Assembly (NCBI GenBank): GCA_021739695.1
Contig: JAIPBM010000001.1
Coordinates: 1-64,000, forward strand
DNA: 64,000 nucleotides
Source of the DNA: Flavobacteriales bacterium
GTDB lineage: Bacteria; Bacteroidota; Bacteroidia; UBA10329
Direction of reading: 5' to 3'
Shown in pieces: positions 16,220 through 26,336 of this stretch. Each line of letters starts with the position of its first letter. Positions within the stretch are counted from its first letter, which is position 1. A program made the translations under genes and the position numbers. The notes under the pieces are model-generated. The model was not told the DNA's origin. It saw only the letters and a list, made by a program, of their open reading frames with translations, and made no database searches.

Positions 16220-17515
16220 CTAAACCACCTTTATCAGGAAGTAATTCTTCTTGCCACGCTGCGCTAAAATGTACTTTCCAGCGATCAGAAACGATGCGTC
16301 AACATTCAGGTCAATACTCGAAACCTTGTTCTGATTGATGGAAACGCCATTGCCTTGAATCATCTTTCTGGCTTCTCCCTTTGATGGGAAAACGGCAGCT
16401 TTTTCACTTAAAAAATCAATGACAGGAATTCCCGCGTCAATGTCTGATTTGGCAATTTCGAACTGAGGAACGCCATCAAAAACTGAAAGCAGATCACTCT
16501 CAGAAAGTTTACGCAATGATTCCTCCGTTCCCTTTCCGAACAGAATCTCAGAAGCAGCAACTGCTGCATTGTAATCTTCTTCAGAATGCACCCGAATGGT
16601 CACATCTTTTGCCAATGCTTTTTGCAACACGCGGTTGTGTGGCGCAGGTTCATGTTCTGCCTCAATCGCCTCGATTTCTTCCTTCGGGAGAAGTGAGAAA
16701 ATGCGGATGTATTTCTTCGCATCCTCGTCAGAAGCATTCAACCAAAACTGGTAGAATTGGTATGGAGAAGTCCGATTTGGATCGAGCCAAACGTTGCCGC
16801 TTTCGGTCTTGCCGAATTTGCCGCCATCCGCTTTGGTGATCAACGGAGCAACCAATGCTTTGGCCTCGCCCAATCCCATTCTGCGGATGAGTTCTGTTCC
16901 AGTGACGATGTTCCCCCACTGATCAGAACCGCCCATTTGCAGCTTTACGCCTTTGGTTTTCAGCAAGTGAGCAAAGTCGTATCCTTGAACCAATTGGTAG
17001 CTGAATTCCGTGAAAGAAAGTCCTGTTTCCAAGCGATTCTGAACCGAATCTTTAGACATCATATAGCTTACCGTGATGTGCTTTCCAATATCGCGCATGA
17101 ACTGGAGGAAGCTCATTCCTTTGAACCAATCGTAGTTGTTGGCCAATTCCGCATGGTTTTCTCCGTTCTCAAAATCGAGGAATTTGAGCAATTGATTCCG
17201 AACGCCTTCCTGATTTTTTCGCAGCGTTTCTTCATCCAACAAATTCCGTTCGGCTGATTTTCCTGAAGGGTCACCGATCATTCCTGTGGCACCACCAACC
17301 AGCGCAATCGGTTTGTGACCCGCCAATTGCAGATGCTTCAACAGCATGATCGGAACGAGATTTCCAATATGCAACGAATCCGAAGTTGGGTCAAAGCCCA
17401 CATAACCCGTCACCATTTCCCGGTTCAACATTTCTTGCGTCTCAGGCATGCTATCGTGCAGCAGCCCGCGCCATTTCAATTCTTCTACTAGGTCGTGGTT
17501 GGGTTTAAAAGCCAT
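16220..17515 (-). CDS. tyrS: Tyrosyl-tRNA synthetase
   Basis: 431 residues; charges tRNA-Tyr with tyrosine in the cytoplasm. Class I motifs: HIGH-like LHIGN near residue 47 and KMSKS-like KFGKT near residue 234, where the second K and T fit the bacterial TyrRS pattern. Binding-site sequences QGYDFAHL and GGSDQWGNI are present, and the C-terminal 80 residues form the S4-like RNA-binding domain. The ATG at 17515 (MAFKPNHD) is chosen; an in-frame TTG at 17521 would add two residues. It is convergent with the LuxE-like gene. Confidence 0.97.
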   Translation of the reverse strand: MAFKPNHDLVEELKWRGLLHDSMPETQEMLNREMVTGYVGFDPTSDSLHIGNLVPIMLLKHLQLAGHKPIALVGGATGMIGDPSGKSAERNLLDEETLRKNQEGVRNQLLKFLDFENGENHAELANNYDWFKGMSFLQFMRDIGKHITVSYMMSKDSVQNRLETGLSFTEFSYQLVQGYDFAHLLKTKGVKLQMGGSDQWGNIVTGTELIRRMGLGEAKALVAPLITKADGGKFGKTESGNVWLDPNRTSPYQFYQFWLNASDEDAKKYIRIFSLLPKEEIEAIEAEHEPAPHNRVLQKALAKDVTIRVHSEEDYNAAVAASEILFGKGTEESLRKLSESDLLSVFDGVPQFEIAKSDIDAGIPVIDFLSEKAAVFPSKGEARKMIQGNGVSINQNKVSSIDLNVDASFLIAGKYILAQRGKKNYFLIKVV

Positions 17516-17648
17516 TCTCAATTATTTGGGCGGCAAAGGTAAGTGTAAGTTGAAAGAGATAAAGTTTACAGAGTTGATAAGTCGCTAGCTGAAATTTATC
17601 TGTGCTCCTTTCTGTGAAAACCTGCGTTTCTAGGGCTAACAAACGTTT

Positions 17649-18881
17649 TCAGAGAAAGTCTTGAATGAATCCACGAACGCCAACTCCTCCCATAAAAAGT
17701 GAAAAAAGAAAAATGGCGAAAAGAATGAGGTTGTCCATTTTAGAGTTTACATGTTCGCCCATTATCTGCTTTCGCGAAGTGAGATAGAAAATCCCTCCCA
17801 CCGTTACGGGAAGTACCAAAGCCGCAAAAGCTTGGCTTGCTACCATCACAAAAACAGGTCGTGCGTGGAAGATCGGAACAACAAGTCCGAGCAGCGACAT
17901 CACGAGAACCACAATCCGAAAATCGGTCCGTTTCATGTCTGGTTTGATGCTGAAATAATCGCAGATCAACCACGGCAAAAGCAAGGTGTTCGGGAATTGA
18001 GATGACAACCCTGCAGCGGTAATTCCTACTACGAAAATCGCCACGGCATATTTACCCGCCACGGGTTCGAGCAGCGTGATCATTTCCTTGGCATCGTTCA
18101 GCGAATAACCAGCGAGATACAGCGTTCCGGCCGCAGCAGCCATGATGGAAGCCGAGATCAGGAACATCATCGTGGCGCTCACCAGCGCATCGCGGTTCTG
18201 GATCTTCATGTCCTGAATTCCCCAACCGGCTTCTTTCACCAAGGTGGTTCTGACGATAAAGATCATGGACGAAACCGTGGTTCCGACCATACCTGCAATC
18301 ACCAGATACGAACTCGAATTGGAAGCTGCATTCGTTTCTGGAACCTGCGGAATGAGTCCATTCAACATATCAGCAACTGGCGGCATCATCAGCACAAAAT
18401 TGATAAAGAAGCACAGTCCCATAAAAGCAACCATTCCCGCCAGGGCCTTCTCAAAGGTGGAAGTCGTTCCGATAAGAAAAATGCCGTAGATCAGCGCAAT
18501 GGAACCGCTGGCCCAAATGAGGGGCGAAATGCCGCCATCGATCCATGTAAGCGACCAATGATGAAGTACATCGGCCACAATGCCCATCACGCCCATAATT
18601 CCGCCCGAAACATTGACCGTAAGTGCCACCAACAGGAACATCCCAAAGGCTGGATGAATGTGTTTTCGGAATGCTGCCAAAGCCGTTTCGCCTGTCACAA
18701 TGGTGTATTTCCCGAACAGGCGGATGAGATAATACGTCACCAAGCACGAAAGCAGAATGGTCCAAAGCAAGGCCATACCGTAGTTGGCGCCAGCTTTTGC
18801 CATGGCCGTTACGCTACCCGTTCCAATGTTGAAACCAATGAGAAACAGCCCGGGAAGAATGGATTGGATGAATTTTTTCAC
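17649..18881 (-). CDS. Nramp-family transporter lacking canonical metal motifs
   Basis: 410 residues with about eleven membrane helices and the Nramp/SLC11 layout. The first helix reads GFNIGTGSVTAMAKAGANYG, so the usual DPGN metal-binding motif is replaced by GTGS. The sixth-helix region reads GMVGTTVSSMIFIVRTTLVK, lacking the usual MPH. Relatives with a GPGT-type first helix are common in Bacteroidota and are annotated as divalent metal transporters; the real substrate is open. The start follows only 9 bp after the DUF255 gene stop on the same strand, so the two are probably cotranscribed. Confidence 0.85.
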   Translation of the reverse strand: MKKFIQSILPGLFLIGFNIGTGSVTAMAKAGANYGMALLWTILLSCLVTYYLIRLFGKYTIVTGETALAAFRKHIHPAFGMFLLVALTVNVSGGIMGVMGIVADVLHHWSLTWIDGGISPLIWASGSIALIYGIFLIGTTSTFEKALAGMVAFMGLCFFINFVLMMPPVADMLNGLIPQVPETNAASNSSSYLVIAGMVGTTVSSMIFIVRTTLVKEAGWGIQDMKIQNRDALVSATMMFLISASIMAAAAGTLYLAGYSLNDAKEMITLLEPVAGKYAVAIFVVGITAAGLSSQFPNTLLLPWLICDYFSIKPDMKRTDFRIVVLVMSLLGLVVPIFHARPVFVMVASQAFAALVLPVTVGGIFYLTSRKQIMGEHVNSKMDNLILFAIFLFSLFMGGVGVRGFIQDFL

Positions 18882-18890
18882 GAAGGAAAA

Positions 18891-20987
18891 TTACTCGATC
18901 TGCTTAAGCGCTTCAGCAACTTCACTTGTCGGCATCTGGCAGGCCTTGTCCACACACACATAAATGCGTGTTTCACCTTCCACCAATCGATTTTCGAGCA
19001 GTGGAAGACCGTTCTCCCGTTCGGCTCCTACCAGCAATTTGTTTGGCTTGTAGTATTGCTCCAATGCTGCGCGTTTCTGTTCCACTTTTGGGCCAACTAT
19101 TGCCACTTCGTAGAACGAATTTGTGTGATGCAGCATCAATTCCAACCAATTGGAATACCAACTCGCGCCTTGCGAAATACTTGGTTTAACGTTGTGCAGC
19201 ATCTGCTCAGAGATGTCTAAATATTCCTTCTTATCGAGGTAATGTCCGAGATAGAAAAGTCCCTTCGCCATGCTGGAGTTTGATGATGGAATGACATTAT
19301 CTGTCAGCTCCATTTTGCGCGCAATGAGCTGCGCATCGTTGTTGGAATTAAAAAAGAACATTCCAGATTCCGGATCGTGGAAATGCTCGATCGTGTACTT
19401 CACCAAGGCATCCGCTTCATCCAACCATTTTCGGTCAAACGTTGCCTGATAAAGCGAAATCAAAGCTTCGATGGTGAAACAGTAATCTTCCAAAAACCCG
19501 TTAATGGTGGAGCGCTTTCCTTTGTGGTTGTGCCACAGTCCGCCATCTTCTTTACGCTGCGTTTTTAGAATAAAATCGGCACTTTTCAAAGCTGCGTCCA
19601 AATGTGGTTTCTCTCCGAAAACGCGATACGCATCTGCATATCCTTTCAGCATCAGCGCGTTCCACGAAGTGAGTTGTTTATCATCCAATCCTGGACGAAT
19701 ACGTTTGCTTCTTTCAGCCAGCAATCGACTTTTGACACTAACGATTTTCGATTTCAGTTCATCAACCGACCAACCTTGTTTCTTTGCAAAATCCTCATCC
19801 GTCTTATCGCGAAGCAAAATGTAATTTCCGTGCTCCCAAAAACCTTTTGAGTTGATGTTGTAGTAGGCTTTTACCCAGTCGAAATCATCTCTCAAAGTGG
19901 CTTTCAATTCGTCCTCTTTCCACACATAAAACTTGCCTTCTTCGCCTTCACTATCCGCATCCAAAGCAGAATAGAATGCGCCTTCTTCCGAAGTCATTTC
20001 TCGTTGGATGAATGCCAAGGTTTCATCCACAATTTCCTTGTAAAGTGGGTTTTTAGTGGCTTGATAAGCTTCTGAATAGAGTGAAACCAACTGCGCGTTA
20101 TCGTACAGCATTTTCTCAAAGTGAGGAACTTTCCAAAGTCCGTCCACAGAATAGCGCGCAAAACCTCCTCCTATCTGGTCGTAAATGCCTCCGAAGGCCA
20201 TTTTTTCCAGCGTCAAGTCAACGTGATTCTTGACTTCTTGATCTTCATTTAAGTATGCGTATCGCAACAGGAATTCGTAGTTATTCGGCAATGGAAATTT
20301 AGGTGCGCGGTTTGGACCGCCTTCACGGTTATCGAAATCCAATTTCCACTTTTGGACGTAGCCTTTTACATCCTCTGAAGTGAGTTCCGCAGCACCGGTA
20401 TTTCTTTGAATGAGCTCACTTTCCTTGATTCCTCTGGTGAGATTAGTGGCATATTCCAGGGCCTTTTCGCGGTCGTTTTCCCAAATACCAGCCACTTTTC
20501 CCATCACATCCATCCATTGCTCTTTGGGGAAATAGGTTCCTCCGTAAAGCGGCCTGCCATCGGGCAAGGCGAAACAGTTGAGCGGCCAACCTCCGCGGCC
20601 GGTCATCAATTGCACGGCATTCATGTAAACCTGATCCACGTCTGGCCGTTCTTCCCGATCGACTTTGATACAGATGAAATGCGCATTCATGTAAGCGGCA
20701 ACGGTGCTGTCCTCAAAACTCTCGTGCTCCATTACATGGCACCAATGACAAGCACTGTAGCCAATACTCACCAAAATCGGTTTCTGTTCTGCCTTTGCCT
20801 TGGCCAGGCTTTCATCATTCCAAGCCAACCAATTGACCGGATTGTGCGCGTGCTGAAGCAGGTACGGACTCGTTTCGTTGATAAGTGCGTTGGTGTGTTT
20901 ATGGTCTGTCATAGGTGAATTTTGTTGTCCGCAAGATTGAAACATTGCAATGATGAAAACGAACGGAACAGATAAAACGGTCTTCAT
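18891..20987 (-). CDS. DUF255 thioredoxin-fold lipoprotein (YyaL/SPATA20 family)
   Basis: 698 residues. It begins with a lipoprotein-type signal (AMFQSCG), unlike most cytoplasmic family members, so it should be anchored outside the cytoplasm. The family core starts at [17 protein letters not shown]; the thioredoxin-like active site [12 protein letters not shown] is near residue 80, followed by an (alpha/alpha) barrel resembling N-acylglucosamine 2-epimerases ([29 protein letters not shown]). The biochemical role of the family is not established. It is upstream of and probably cotranscribed with the Nramp-like gene. A near-consensus -7 element TACATTTA (21001-20994) ends 6 nt before the ATG. 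Confidence 0.9.
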   Translation of the reverse strand: MKTVLSVPFVFIIAMFQSCGQQNSPMTDHKHTNALINETSPYLLQHAHNPVNWLAWNDESLAKAKAEQKPILVSIGYSACHWCHVMEHESFEDSTVAAYMNAHFICIKVDREERPDVDQVYMNAVQLMTGRGGWPLNCFALPDGRPLYGGTYFPKEQWMDVMGKVAGIWENDREKALEYATNLTRGIKESELIQRNTGAAELTSEDVKGYVQKWKLDFDNREGGPNRAPKFPLPNNYEFLLRYAYLNEDQEVKNHVDLTLEKMAFGGIYDQIGGGFARYSVDGLWKVPHFEKMLYDNAQLVSLYSEAYQATKNPLYKEIVDETLAFIQREMTSEEGAFYSALDADSEGEEGKFYVWKEDELKATLRDDFDWVKAYYNINSKGFWEHGNYILLRDKTDEDFAKKQGWSVDELKSKIVSVKSRLLAERSKRIRPGLDDKQLTSWNALMLKGYADAYRVFGEKPHLDAALKSADFILKTQRKEDGGLWHNHKGKRSTINGFLEDYCFTIEALISLYQATFDRKWLDEADALVKYTIEHFHDPESGMFFFNSNNDAQLIARKMELTDNVIPSSNSSMAKGLFYLGHYLDKKEYLDISEQMLHNVKPSISQGASWYSNWLELMLHHTNSFYEVAIVGPKVEQKRAALEQYYKPNKLLVGAERENGLPLLENRLVEGETRIYVCVDKACQMPTSEVAEALKQIE

Positions 20988-21016
20988 GTTCGGTAAATGT
21001 AGAAATGAATCAGCGC

Positions 21017-21024
21017 TACCTTTG
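21017..21024 (+). promoter_or_regulatory. Promoter -7 element TACCTTTG
   Basis: Exact TAnnTTTG match, 4 nt before ATG 21029. It favours that ATG over the in-frame upstream start at 21005, which would place the promoter inside the gene. It would drive the DUF4271-hemD genes, divergent to the DUF255 gene. Confidence 0.6.
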
Positions 21025-21028
21025 CACT

Positions 21029-21838
21029 ATGCAAGAGGCTGCTGTTGATACTGTTCAATTCTTGGTAAGCGATTCCGTTGGATTCGTTTCCGAGCTTGAT
21101 TCAATCATGCCTGTTGAAATTGAGCCGCCTGTGGTGAGCTTGTTTGAAGGTCATATTCTGCAAGATCAACACCATTACGCTTATGAGAACAAGGTTGATC
21201 AAGGCAACACGTTCATGTTCGGCATCTTGTTCATTTGCGCTGCCATCATTGTTTATCTACAGCGGAGTTCAGAAGGTGTTTTCACCGATGTTTTGAAGGC
21301 AAGTTTCGATATGAATTTGGCCAATCAGGATGCACGGATTGAAAATGCACAACGTAGCAGAAACATGCTGCTCATACAGGTCATTTCCGCTATCTCCATA
21401 GCCGTTTTCATTACTGGTGTTTTACTGAAAATGGTTGGTGGCAGTCCGTCCGTGAGTAGCGTTTTCTTCAAGGTGTTCGGGTCATTGGTTGTTTTTGTTC
21501 TACTCAAACGAATTGTTCTTTGGTTTCTGGCATTACTGTTCGATCTGCACAGCGAGCTGCGTTTGCATCGTTTCAACCTCAGTATTCTGTTTGGAATTTC
21601 TGGTTTGATTTTACTTCCGCTTTCACTGCTTCTATTTTACAGTCCACAGATTCCTTTCAATGCGATCATTTACGTGGGTTCGGGCATTGGTCTTCTGTTC
21701 TATATCAAAGGTCTTCAGCGTGGTTTTTCAATTGCCTTGAGTTCTGTCGGAATATCAGCGCTTCATTTGTTTTATTACCTTTGCGCGCTCGAAATACTGC
21801 CTGCTTTTGTGCTGATTCGTTTAGCACAGAACATGTAG
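21029..21838 (+). CDS. DUF4271 integral membrane protein
   Basis: 269 residues from the chosen ATG (MQEAAVDTVQFL). After an acidic N-terminal stretch there are six to seven hydrophobic helices (FGILFICAAIIVYL, LLIQVISAISIAVFITGVLL, VFGSLVVFVLLKRIVLW and others). The family is confined to Bacteroidota and has no known function; members commonly sit just before the uroporphyrinogen-III synthase gene, as here (21 bp gap). It may have a role at the inner membrane linked to envelope or haem synthesis, but that is guesswork. Confidence 0.85.
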   Translation: MQEAAVDTVQFLVSDSVGFVSELDSIMPVEIEPPVVSLFEGHILQDQHHYAYENKVDQGNTFMFGILFICAAIIVYLQRSSEGVFTDVLKASFDMNLANQDARIENAQRSRNMLLIQVISAISIAVFITGVLLKMVGGSPSVSSVFFKVFGSLVVFVLLKRIVLWFLALLFDLHSELRLHRFNLSILFGISGLILLPLSLLLFYSPQIPFNAIIYVGSGIGLLFYIKGLQRGFSIALSSVGISALHLFYYLCALEILPAFVLIRLAQNM

Positions 21839-21859
21839 CGAAAAACCTTCCTCCGACCA

Positions 21860-22612
21860 ATGGAAAAAGTAAAAAGTATCCTTGTTTCGCAACCGCAACC
21901 TGAAGGAGACAAAAACCCCTATTTCGACCTAGCTGAAAAACACAATCTGAAGATCGATTTCCGATCTTTTATCCACGTGGAAGGCGTAGAAGCCAAAGAT
22001 TTTCGAACTCAAAAGATCAACATCCTCGATCATTCTGCTATCATTCTGACAAGTAAGAATGCGGCTGATCACTTCTTTCGCATCTGCGAAGAAACTAGAG
22101 TTACCGTGCCTGAGGGAATGAAGTATTTCTGCGTTTCGGAAGCCATTGCTTATTATCTTCAGAAATATGTGGTTTACCGCAAGCGCAAGATCTTTTTCGG
22201 AGGAAACACATTTCACGAACTGATTGAGGTGTTGAAAAAGCATAAAGGGGAAAATTTCCTTTTGCCTTGTATTGACGACCTGAAGCCTTCAATTCCAGAA
22301 TCGTTGGACAACCATGGCATACAATACACCAAGGCCGTGATATACAAGACAGTATGCAGCGATCTTTCTGATCTTGCCGAAGTGAATTACGATGTCCTCG
22401 TGTTCTATAGCCCGACCGGAATCAAGTCGTTGTTTGAAAATTTCCCTGATTTCAAGCAGAATAAGACCCGAATTGCCGCCTTCGGGCCAACCACTATGCA
22501 TGCCGTGAAAGAAAGACACTTGAAATTGGACATTGGCGCGCCAGTGCCGAATGCACCATCCATGACCATGGCCTTAGATCAATACATTACACAGGCGAAC
22601 AAGAAAAAATAA
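21860..22612 (+). CDS. hemD: Uroporphyrinogen-III synthase
   Basis: 250 residues; closes and isomerises hydroxymethylbilane to uroporphyrinogen III in tetrapyrrole synthesis. The family has low sequence conservation; the call rests on the two-domain Rossmann-like pattern, with DHSAIILTSKNAADHFF near 55-70, LPCIDDLKP, YKTVCSDLSDL and the C-terminal VLVFYSPTGIKSLFENFP ... FGPTTMHAVKERHLK, and on the DUF4271 neighbour. A terminator follows, so it probably ends the DUF4271-hemD unit. No other hem gene is in the window. Confidence 0.88.
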   Translation: MEKVKSILVSQPQPEGDKNPYFDLAEKHNLKIDFRSFIHVEGVEAKDFRTQKINILDHSAIILTSKNAADHFFRICEETRVTVPEGMKYFCVSEAIAYYLQKYVVYRKRKIFFGGNTFHELIEVLKKHKGENFLLPCIDDLKPSIPESLDNHGIQYTKAVIYKTVCSDLSDLAEVNYDVLVFYSPTGIKSLFENFPDFKQNKTRIAAFGPTTMHAVKERHLKLDIGAPVPNAPSMTMALDQYITQANKKK

Positions 22613-22637
22613 GCCGCTTGTTAAAAATCTATAAGTG

Positions 22638-22665
22638 AAAGGGGCTTTGAATTCATCGCCCCTTT
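22638..22665 (+). terminator. Rho-independent terminator after hemD
   Basis: Stem AAAGGGGC / GCCCCTTT with a 12-nt loop, followed by a T-rich tract (TTTTTCTTTTC) just before rnpA. Confidence 0.8.
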
Positions 22666-22688
22666 TTCTTTTCTAACTTCAACCAACC

Positions 22689-23069
22689 ATGAGCAGATAT
22701 ACTTTCGGGAAGAAGGAAAAACTCTGTTCGAAATTGGTGATTGATGAGTTGTTCAAAACAGGAAAATCGTTCAAGGAATACCCGATACGCGTGATGTACT
22801 TGCCGCTTGCAACAAGCGACACGGCAGCCAAATTGCTGATATCAGTTCCGAAGAAACGCTTCAAAAAAGCCGTATCCAGAAACCACATAAAACGGTTGAT
22901 ACGGGAAACATATAGATTGAACAAACCAGATTTAATTGAAAAATGGCAGGACGAAGCAAAATATTTTGCCTTGGCATTTGTTTACATTGGCAACGAAATA
23001 CCCGAATATGATGCCCTTAATAAGGTGATGAAGCGGGTTTTGGACAAATTGAAATCGATATCGAAATGA
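22689..23069 (+). CDS. rnpA: Ribonuclease P protein component
   Basis: 126 residues; basic protein that binds the RNase P RNA and helps mature tRNA 5' ends. The RNR signature is AVSRNHIKRLIRETYR near 60-75, preceded by VPKKRFKK. The N-terminal TFGKKEKLCSK start is typical. Unusually for bacteria at large, it is not next to rpmH or dnaA, but this hemD-side location is normal in Flavobacteriia. Its stop overlaps the start of the S41 protease gene (ATGA). Confidence 0.95.
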   Translation: MSRYTFGKKEKLCSKLVIDELFKTGKSFKEYPIRVMYLPLATSDTAAKLLISVPKKRFKKAVSRNHIKRLIRETYRLNKPDLIEKWQDEAKYFALAFVYIGNEIPEYDALNKVMKRVLDKLKSISK

Positions 23070-24742
23070 ACATTCGAACAGTACTTAAGAAATTCCGAGC
23101 AGTTTTGATCATCATTCCTGTGGTGATGTTATCGCTTCTTACAAGCAGCTACGTTGATTCTTTCTTCGAGATCAGCAAGAACCTCGACATTTTCATTACG
23201 CTCTTTAAAGAGTTGAACCTTTATTATGTTGATGAGACCCAACCGGGAAACCTGATGGAAAAAGGCATTGACGGTATGTTGGAATCGCTCGATCCTTACA
23301 CCACCTACATTCCCGAAACAGACATCGAAGATTATCGGTTTATGACCACAGGCCAATATGGTGGCATCGGGGCTTTGATCCGAAAAAAAGACAGCTTAGT
23401 AGTGGTTGCTGAACCATACGAGGATTTTCCAGCAATGAAAGCGGGCCTTTTGGCCGGAGATGTGATATTGGAAGTGAATGGAAAAACGACCGAAGGAAAA
23501 TCAACTGGAGACATCAGTTCGGTTCTTAAGGGCCAACCTCAAACTGAAGTAAAGGTCAAAATCAAACGATTTGGTGTAGACAAACCGTTTGATGTGACCG
23601 TGGTCCGCGAAGAGATCAAGATCAAAAGTGTTCCTTATTCCAATATGCTTACCGAAGATATCGGCTACGTGAACCTTTCGAGTTTTACGGATAACTGCAC
23701 AAAGGAAGTAAGTGATGCGATTCAGGAATTGCAAGGTCGAGGCATGAAAAAATTGGTGCTCGATCTTCGCGGTAATCCTGGAGGATTGCTGAATGAAGCA
23801 GTTGCGCTAAGCAACCTGTTTGTGCCAAAAGGCGAATTGATCGTAAGCACGAAAGGGAAAGTAAAAGAGTGGAACAAAGATTATAAGGCCACTCAAACTC
23901 CTCTTGATAAGGACATGCCTTTGGCGGTTCTGGTAAACAGCGGTTCCGCTTCCGCTTCTGAAATCGTTTCAGGAGTTATCCAAGATCTAGACCGCGGTGT
24001 GGTCATCGGACAACGGACTTTTGGTAAAGGATTGGTGCAAACCACTCGGCCACTCAGTTACAATTCTCAGCTAAAAGTGACCACGGCCAAATATTACATT
24101 CCGAGTGGACGATGTATTCAGGCTTTGGATTATTCGAATAGAAATGAAGACGGAAGTGTGGGAAAAGTGCCCGATTCCTTGATCACACTTTATCATACAA
24201 AAGCAGGACGTTTGGTATACGATGGCGGAGGAATAAACCCTGATATAGAAGTTGAACCATTAAAGCTTTCAGAGATCGCTTTCAGCCTTGGACTAAAAAT
24301 GCTCTATTTCGATTTTGCCACCGAATATCGCTTTGCACACAAGGAAATTGCCCCGGTTCGTGAATTTGTGGTGGATGATGCGCTCTTGAAAGAATTTCAG
24401 GATTGGCTGGAAGCGAAGGAATTTGATTACACCACTGACAGCGAAATCGTGCTGAATAAGCTGAAAGAAGTGGCAGAAGAAGAGAAATATTTCAAACGTA
24501 TTGAAGAAGAATATGCAGCCTTGGAAGCCAAAGTGAAGCACAACAAGACCAAGGATATGGAAGAATTTAAAGAGGAAGTGAAAGACCTGCTTCGCGGAGA
24601 GATCGTGTCTCGCTACTACCATCAGAAAGGAAGGATTGAAGCGATGCTTGAGGATGATGTGGATGTGATGAAGGCCAAAGAAATCCTGAACGACTCCGAA
24701 CAATATCAGCGTATCCTTTCGGATGTGAGCGCTTCTAAATAA
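23066..24742 (+). CDS. S41 family C-terminal processing protease
   Basis: 558 residues. An N-terminal hydrophobic anchor (about 10-30) is followed by a PDZ domain (GGIGALIRKKD ... GDVILEVNGKTTEG) and the S41 catalytic domain. The nucleophile Ser lies in SGSASASEIVSG near residue 295 and the general-base Lys in QRTFGKGLVQT near residue 320. The last 140 residues are a charged helical extension (KELVEE-type coiled coil), longer than in short bacterial CTPs. By family it cleaves periplasmic proteins from the C-terminal side. It is translationally coupled to rnpA. A second S41 protease gene lies at 54268. Confidence 0.93.
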   Translation: MNIRTVLKKFRAVLIIIPVVMLSLLTSSYVDSFFEISKNLDIFITLFKELNLYYVDETQPGNLMEKGIDGMLESLDPYTTYIPETDIEDYRFMTTGQYGGIGALIRKKDSLVVVAEPYEDFPAMKAGLLAGDVILEVNGKTTEGKSTGDISSVLKGQPQTEVKVKIKRFGVDKPFDVTVVREEIKIKSVPYSNMLTEDIGYVNLSSFTDNCTKEVSDAIQELQGRGMKKLVLDLRGNPGGLLNEAVALSNLFVPKGELIVSTKGKVKEWNKDYKATQTPLDKDMPLAVLVNSGSASASEIVSGVIQDLDRGVVIGQRTFGKGLVQTTRPLSYNSQLKVTTAKYYIPSGRCIQALDYSNRNEDGSVGKVPDSLITLYHTKAGRLVYDGGGINPDIEVEPLKLSEIAFSLGLKMLYFDFATEYRFAHKEIAPVREFVVDDALLKEFQDWLEAKEFDYTTDSEIVLNKLKEVAEEEKYFKRIEEEYAALEAKVKHNKTKDMEEFKEEVKDLLRGEIVSRYYHQKGRIEAMLEDDVDVMKAKEILNDSEQYQRILSDVSASK

Positions 24743-24764
24743 TGGCTACTGATCAATAGTCTTA

Positions 24765-26336
24765 ATGCTCAGGCTAACCGACATGCAACATCGGAACATC
24801 GCGTTCTGGGGCATGGCAATGATCGCGTTCGGATTGCCTGTTTCGGTCTTTCTGGTTAGCGTAGGAACTTTTGTTCTTGCCGGAAACTGGTTGCTCGAAG
24901 GACAATTTCAGAAACGACTTAAGCAATTCTTCTCCGATCCGCTTTCTCTCATACTGATTTCCATTTTCCTTATCCACCTAGTTGGAATGGCGTGGACAGA
25001 GAATTTTCAGATGGGACTTAAAGATCTGCGCATCAAGCTTCCGATTCTGCTCATGCCGCTACTGCTATTCACAACCAAACTTCCCGATAAACAGCGCCAG
25101 TATCAATTGCTACTGCTTTTCGTGGTTGGCTGCATCATCGGTTCTTTATTCGGAATGTTGCGGTATTTTCAATTGGGCGATAACGAAGTTCTGAACCATC
25201 GGAATCTTTCTGTTTTCATCTCGCACATCAGGTTTGGGTTGATGCTCACTCTAGCGTTTTTTATCCTAGCGTATTTCCTTTTTTCGAAATGGAGCGAATG
25301 GTCTGTTGCGGAGAAAATGATCTGTGCGGCTTCCATGATCTGGATTCTCGGATTTATGATTCTCTTGGAAGCGTTTACCGCATACTTCGCTTTCGCAGCC
25401 GTCTTGCTCTTTTCATCCATACGATTGCTCAGCAAACAATCGGGTCGATTACTTAAAATGGGGATTTGGGGCACCATCTTTCTTTTGATGATCGCATGCA
25501 GCGCTTACTTCCAATTTGTTTCGGACAATCACTTTCAAGAGATTCCATTCGACTATAGAACGCTGACCGTAAAAACAGCTAATGGAAATTACTACGCGCA
25601 CCAAAAGGATGTGCTTTATCGCGAAAACGGCCATCGAGTTTGGAATTTCGTTTGCTTGGAAGAATTGAAGCAAGAATGGCCAACGAGAAGTAGCGTTGAT
25701 TTTGAAGGAAACGACAAAAAAGGCCAACCCATCAAATTCACCGCCATCCGTTACCTAACATCTAAAGGATTGATGAAAGATTCCGTTGGAATCCATCAAC
25801 TGAATTCCGAAGACATTGCGCTGATTGAACAGGGATATACCAACTGCAGATATGCCGATGGAATTGGCATAGCCGAACGCGTTGACCAACTACTCTGGGC
25901 ATTTGAAGAATACTCATGGCATCAGAATGCAAATAACTCTTCCACATTGCAGCGATGGGTTTACCTCGAGGTCGGTTGGTCCATTTTTAAAGAACATGTC
26001 CTTTTCGGAGTAGGAACAGGAGATGTTATCAATGCTTACAGAGAATCTTACTCGATAGACGACCACGGATTAGAAGTACAATTTCAAGGCATTTCGCACA
26101 ACCAGTTCCTTACGATAGCCATAGCACTTGGTGTTGTTGGATTTGGGTTTTTCCTCTTCGCGCTTATCTACCCGCTTTACCTTTATCGGCACGATTATCT
26201 GTACGTGGCATTCTTTATTCTAGTAATCGTTTCATTTCTAACTGATAACACATTTGACCGCCAGTCTGGCGTTACGCTCTTCGCATTCTTCAACTCATTC
26301 TTGATACTGAGGCGAGAGTTTGCGGAAACGAATTAG
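24765..26336 (+). CDS. O-antigen ligase/polymerase-like membrane protein
   Basis: 523 residues with about eleven hydrophobic helices and one large loop of about 150 residues (about 255-400), the layout of Wzy/WaaL (O-antigen ligase) proteins. The end of that loop contains VYLEVGWSIFKEHVLFGVGTGDV, matching the conserved G-x-G-x-GD segment and the SHNQFL motif (GISHNQFLTIAIALG) of WaaL-type proteins, where the His is functionally important in studied ligases. It probably joins or polymerises a surface glycan. It is followed by an SGNH hydrolase gene. Confidence 0.85.
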   Translation: MLRLTDMQHRNIAFWGMAMIAFGLPVSVFLVSVGTFVLAGNWLLEGQFQKRLKQFFSDPLSLILISIFLIHLVGMAWTENFQMGLKDLRIKLPILLMPLLLFTTKLPDKQRQYQLLLLFVVGCIIGSLFGMLRYFQLGDNEVLNHRNLSVFISHIRFGLMLTLAFFILAYFLFSKWSEWSVAEKMICAASMIWILGFMILLEAFTAYFAFAAVLLFSSIRLLSKQSGRLLKMGIWGTIFLLMIACSAYFQFVSDNHFQEIPFDYRTLTVKTANGNYYAHQKDVLYRENGHRVWNFVCLEELKQEWPTRSSVDFEGNDKKGQPIKFTAIRYLTSKGLMKDSVGIHQLNSEDIALIEQGYTNCRYADGIGIAERVDQLLWAFEEYSWHQNANNSSTLQRWVYLEVGWSIFKEHVLFGVGTGDVINAYRESYSIDDHGLEVQFQGISHNQFLTIAIALGVVGFGFFLFALIYPLYLYRHDYLYVAFFILVIVSFLTDNTFDRQSGVTLFAFFNSFLILRREFAETN

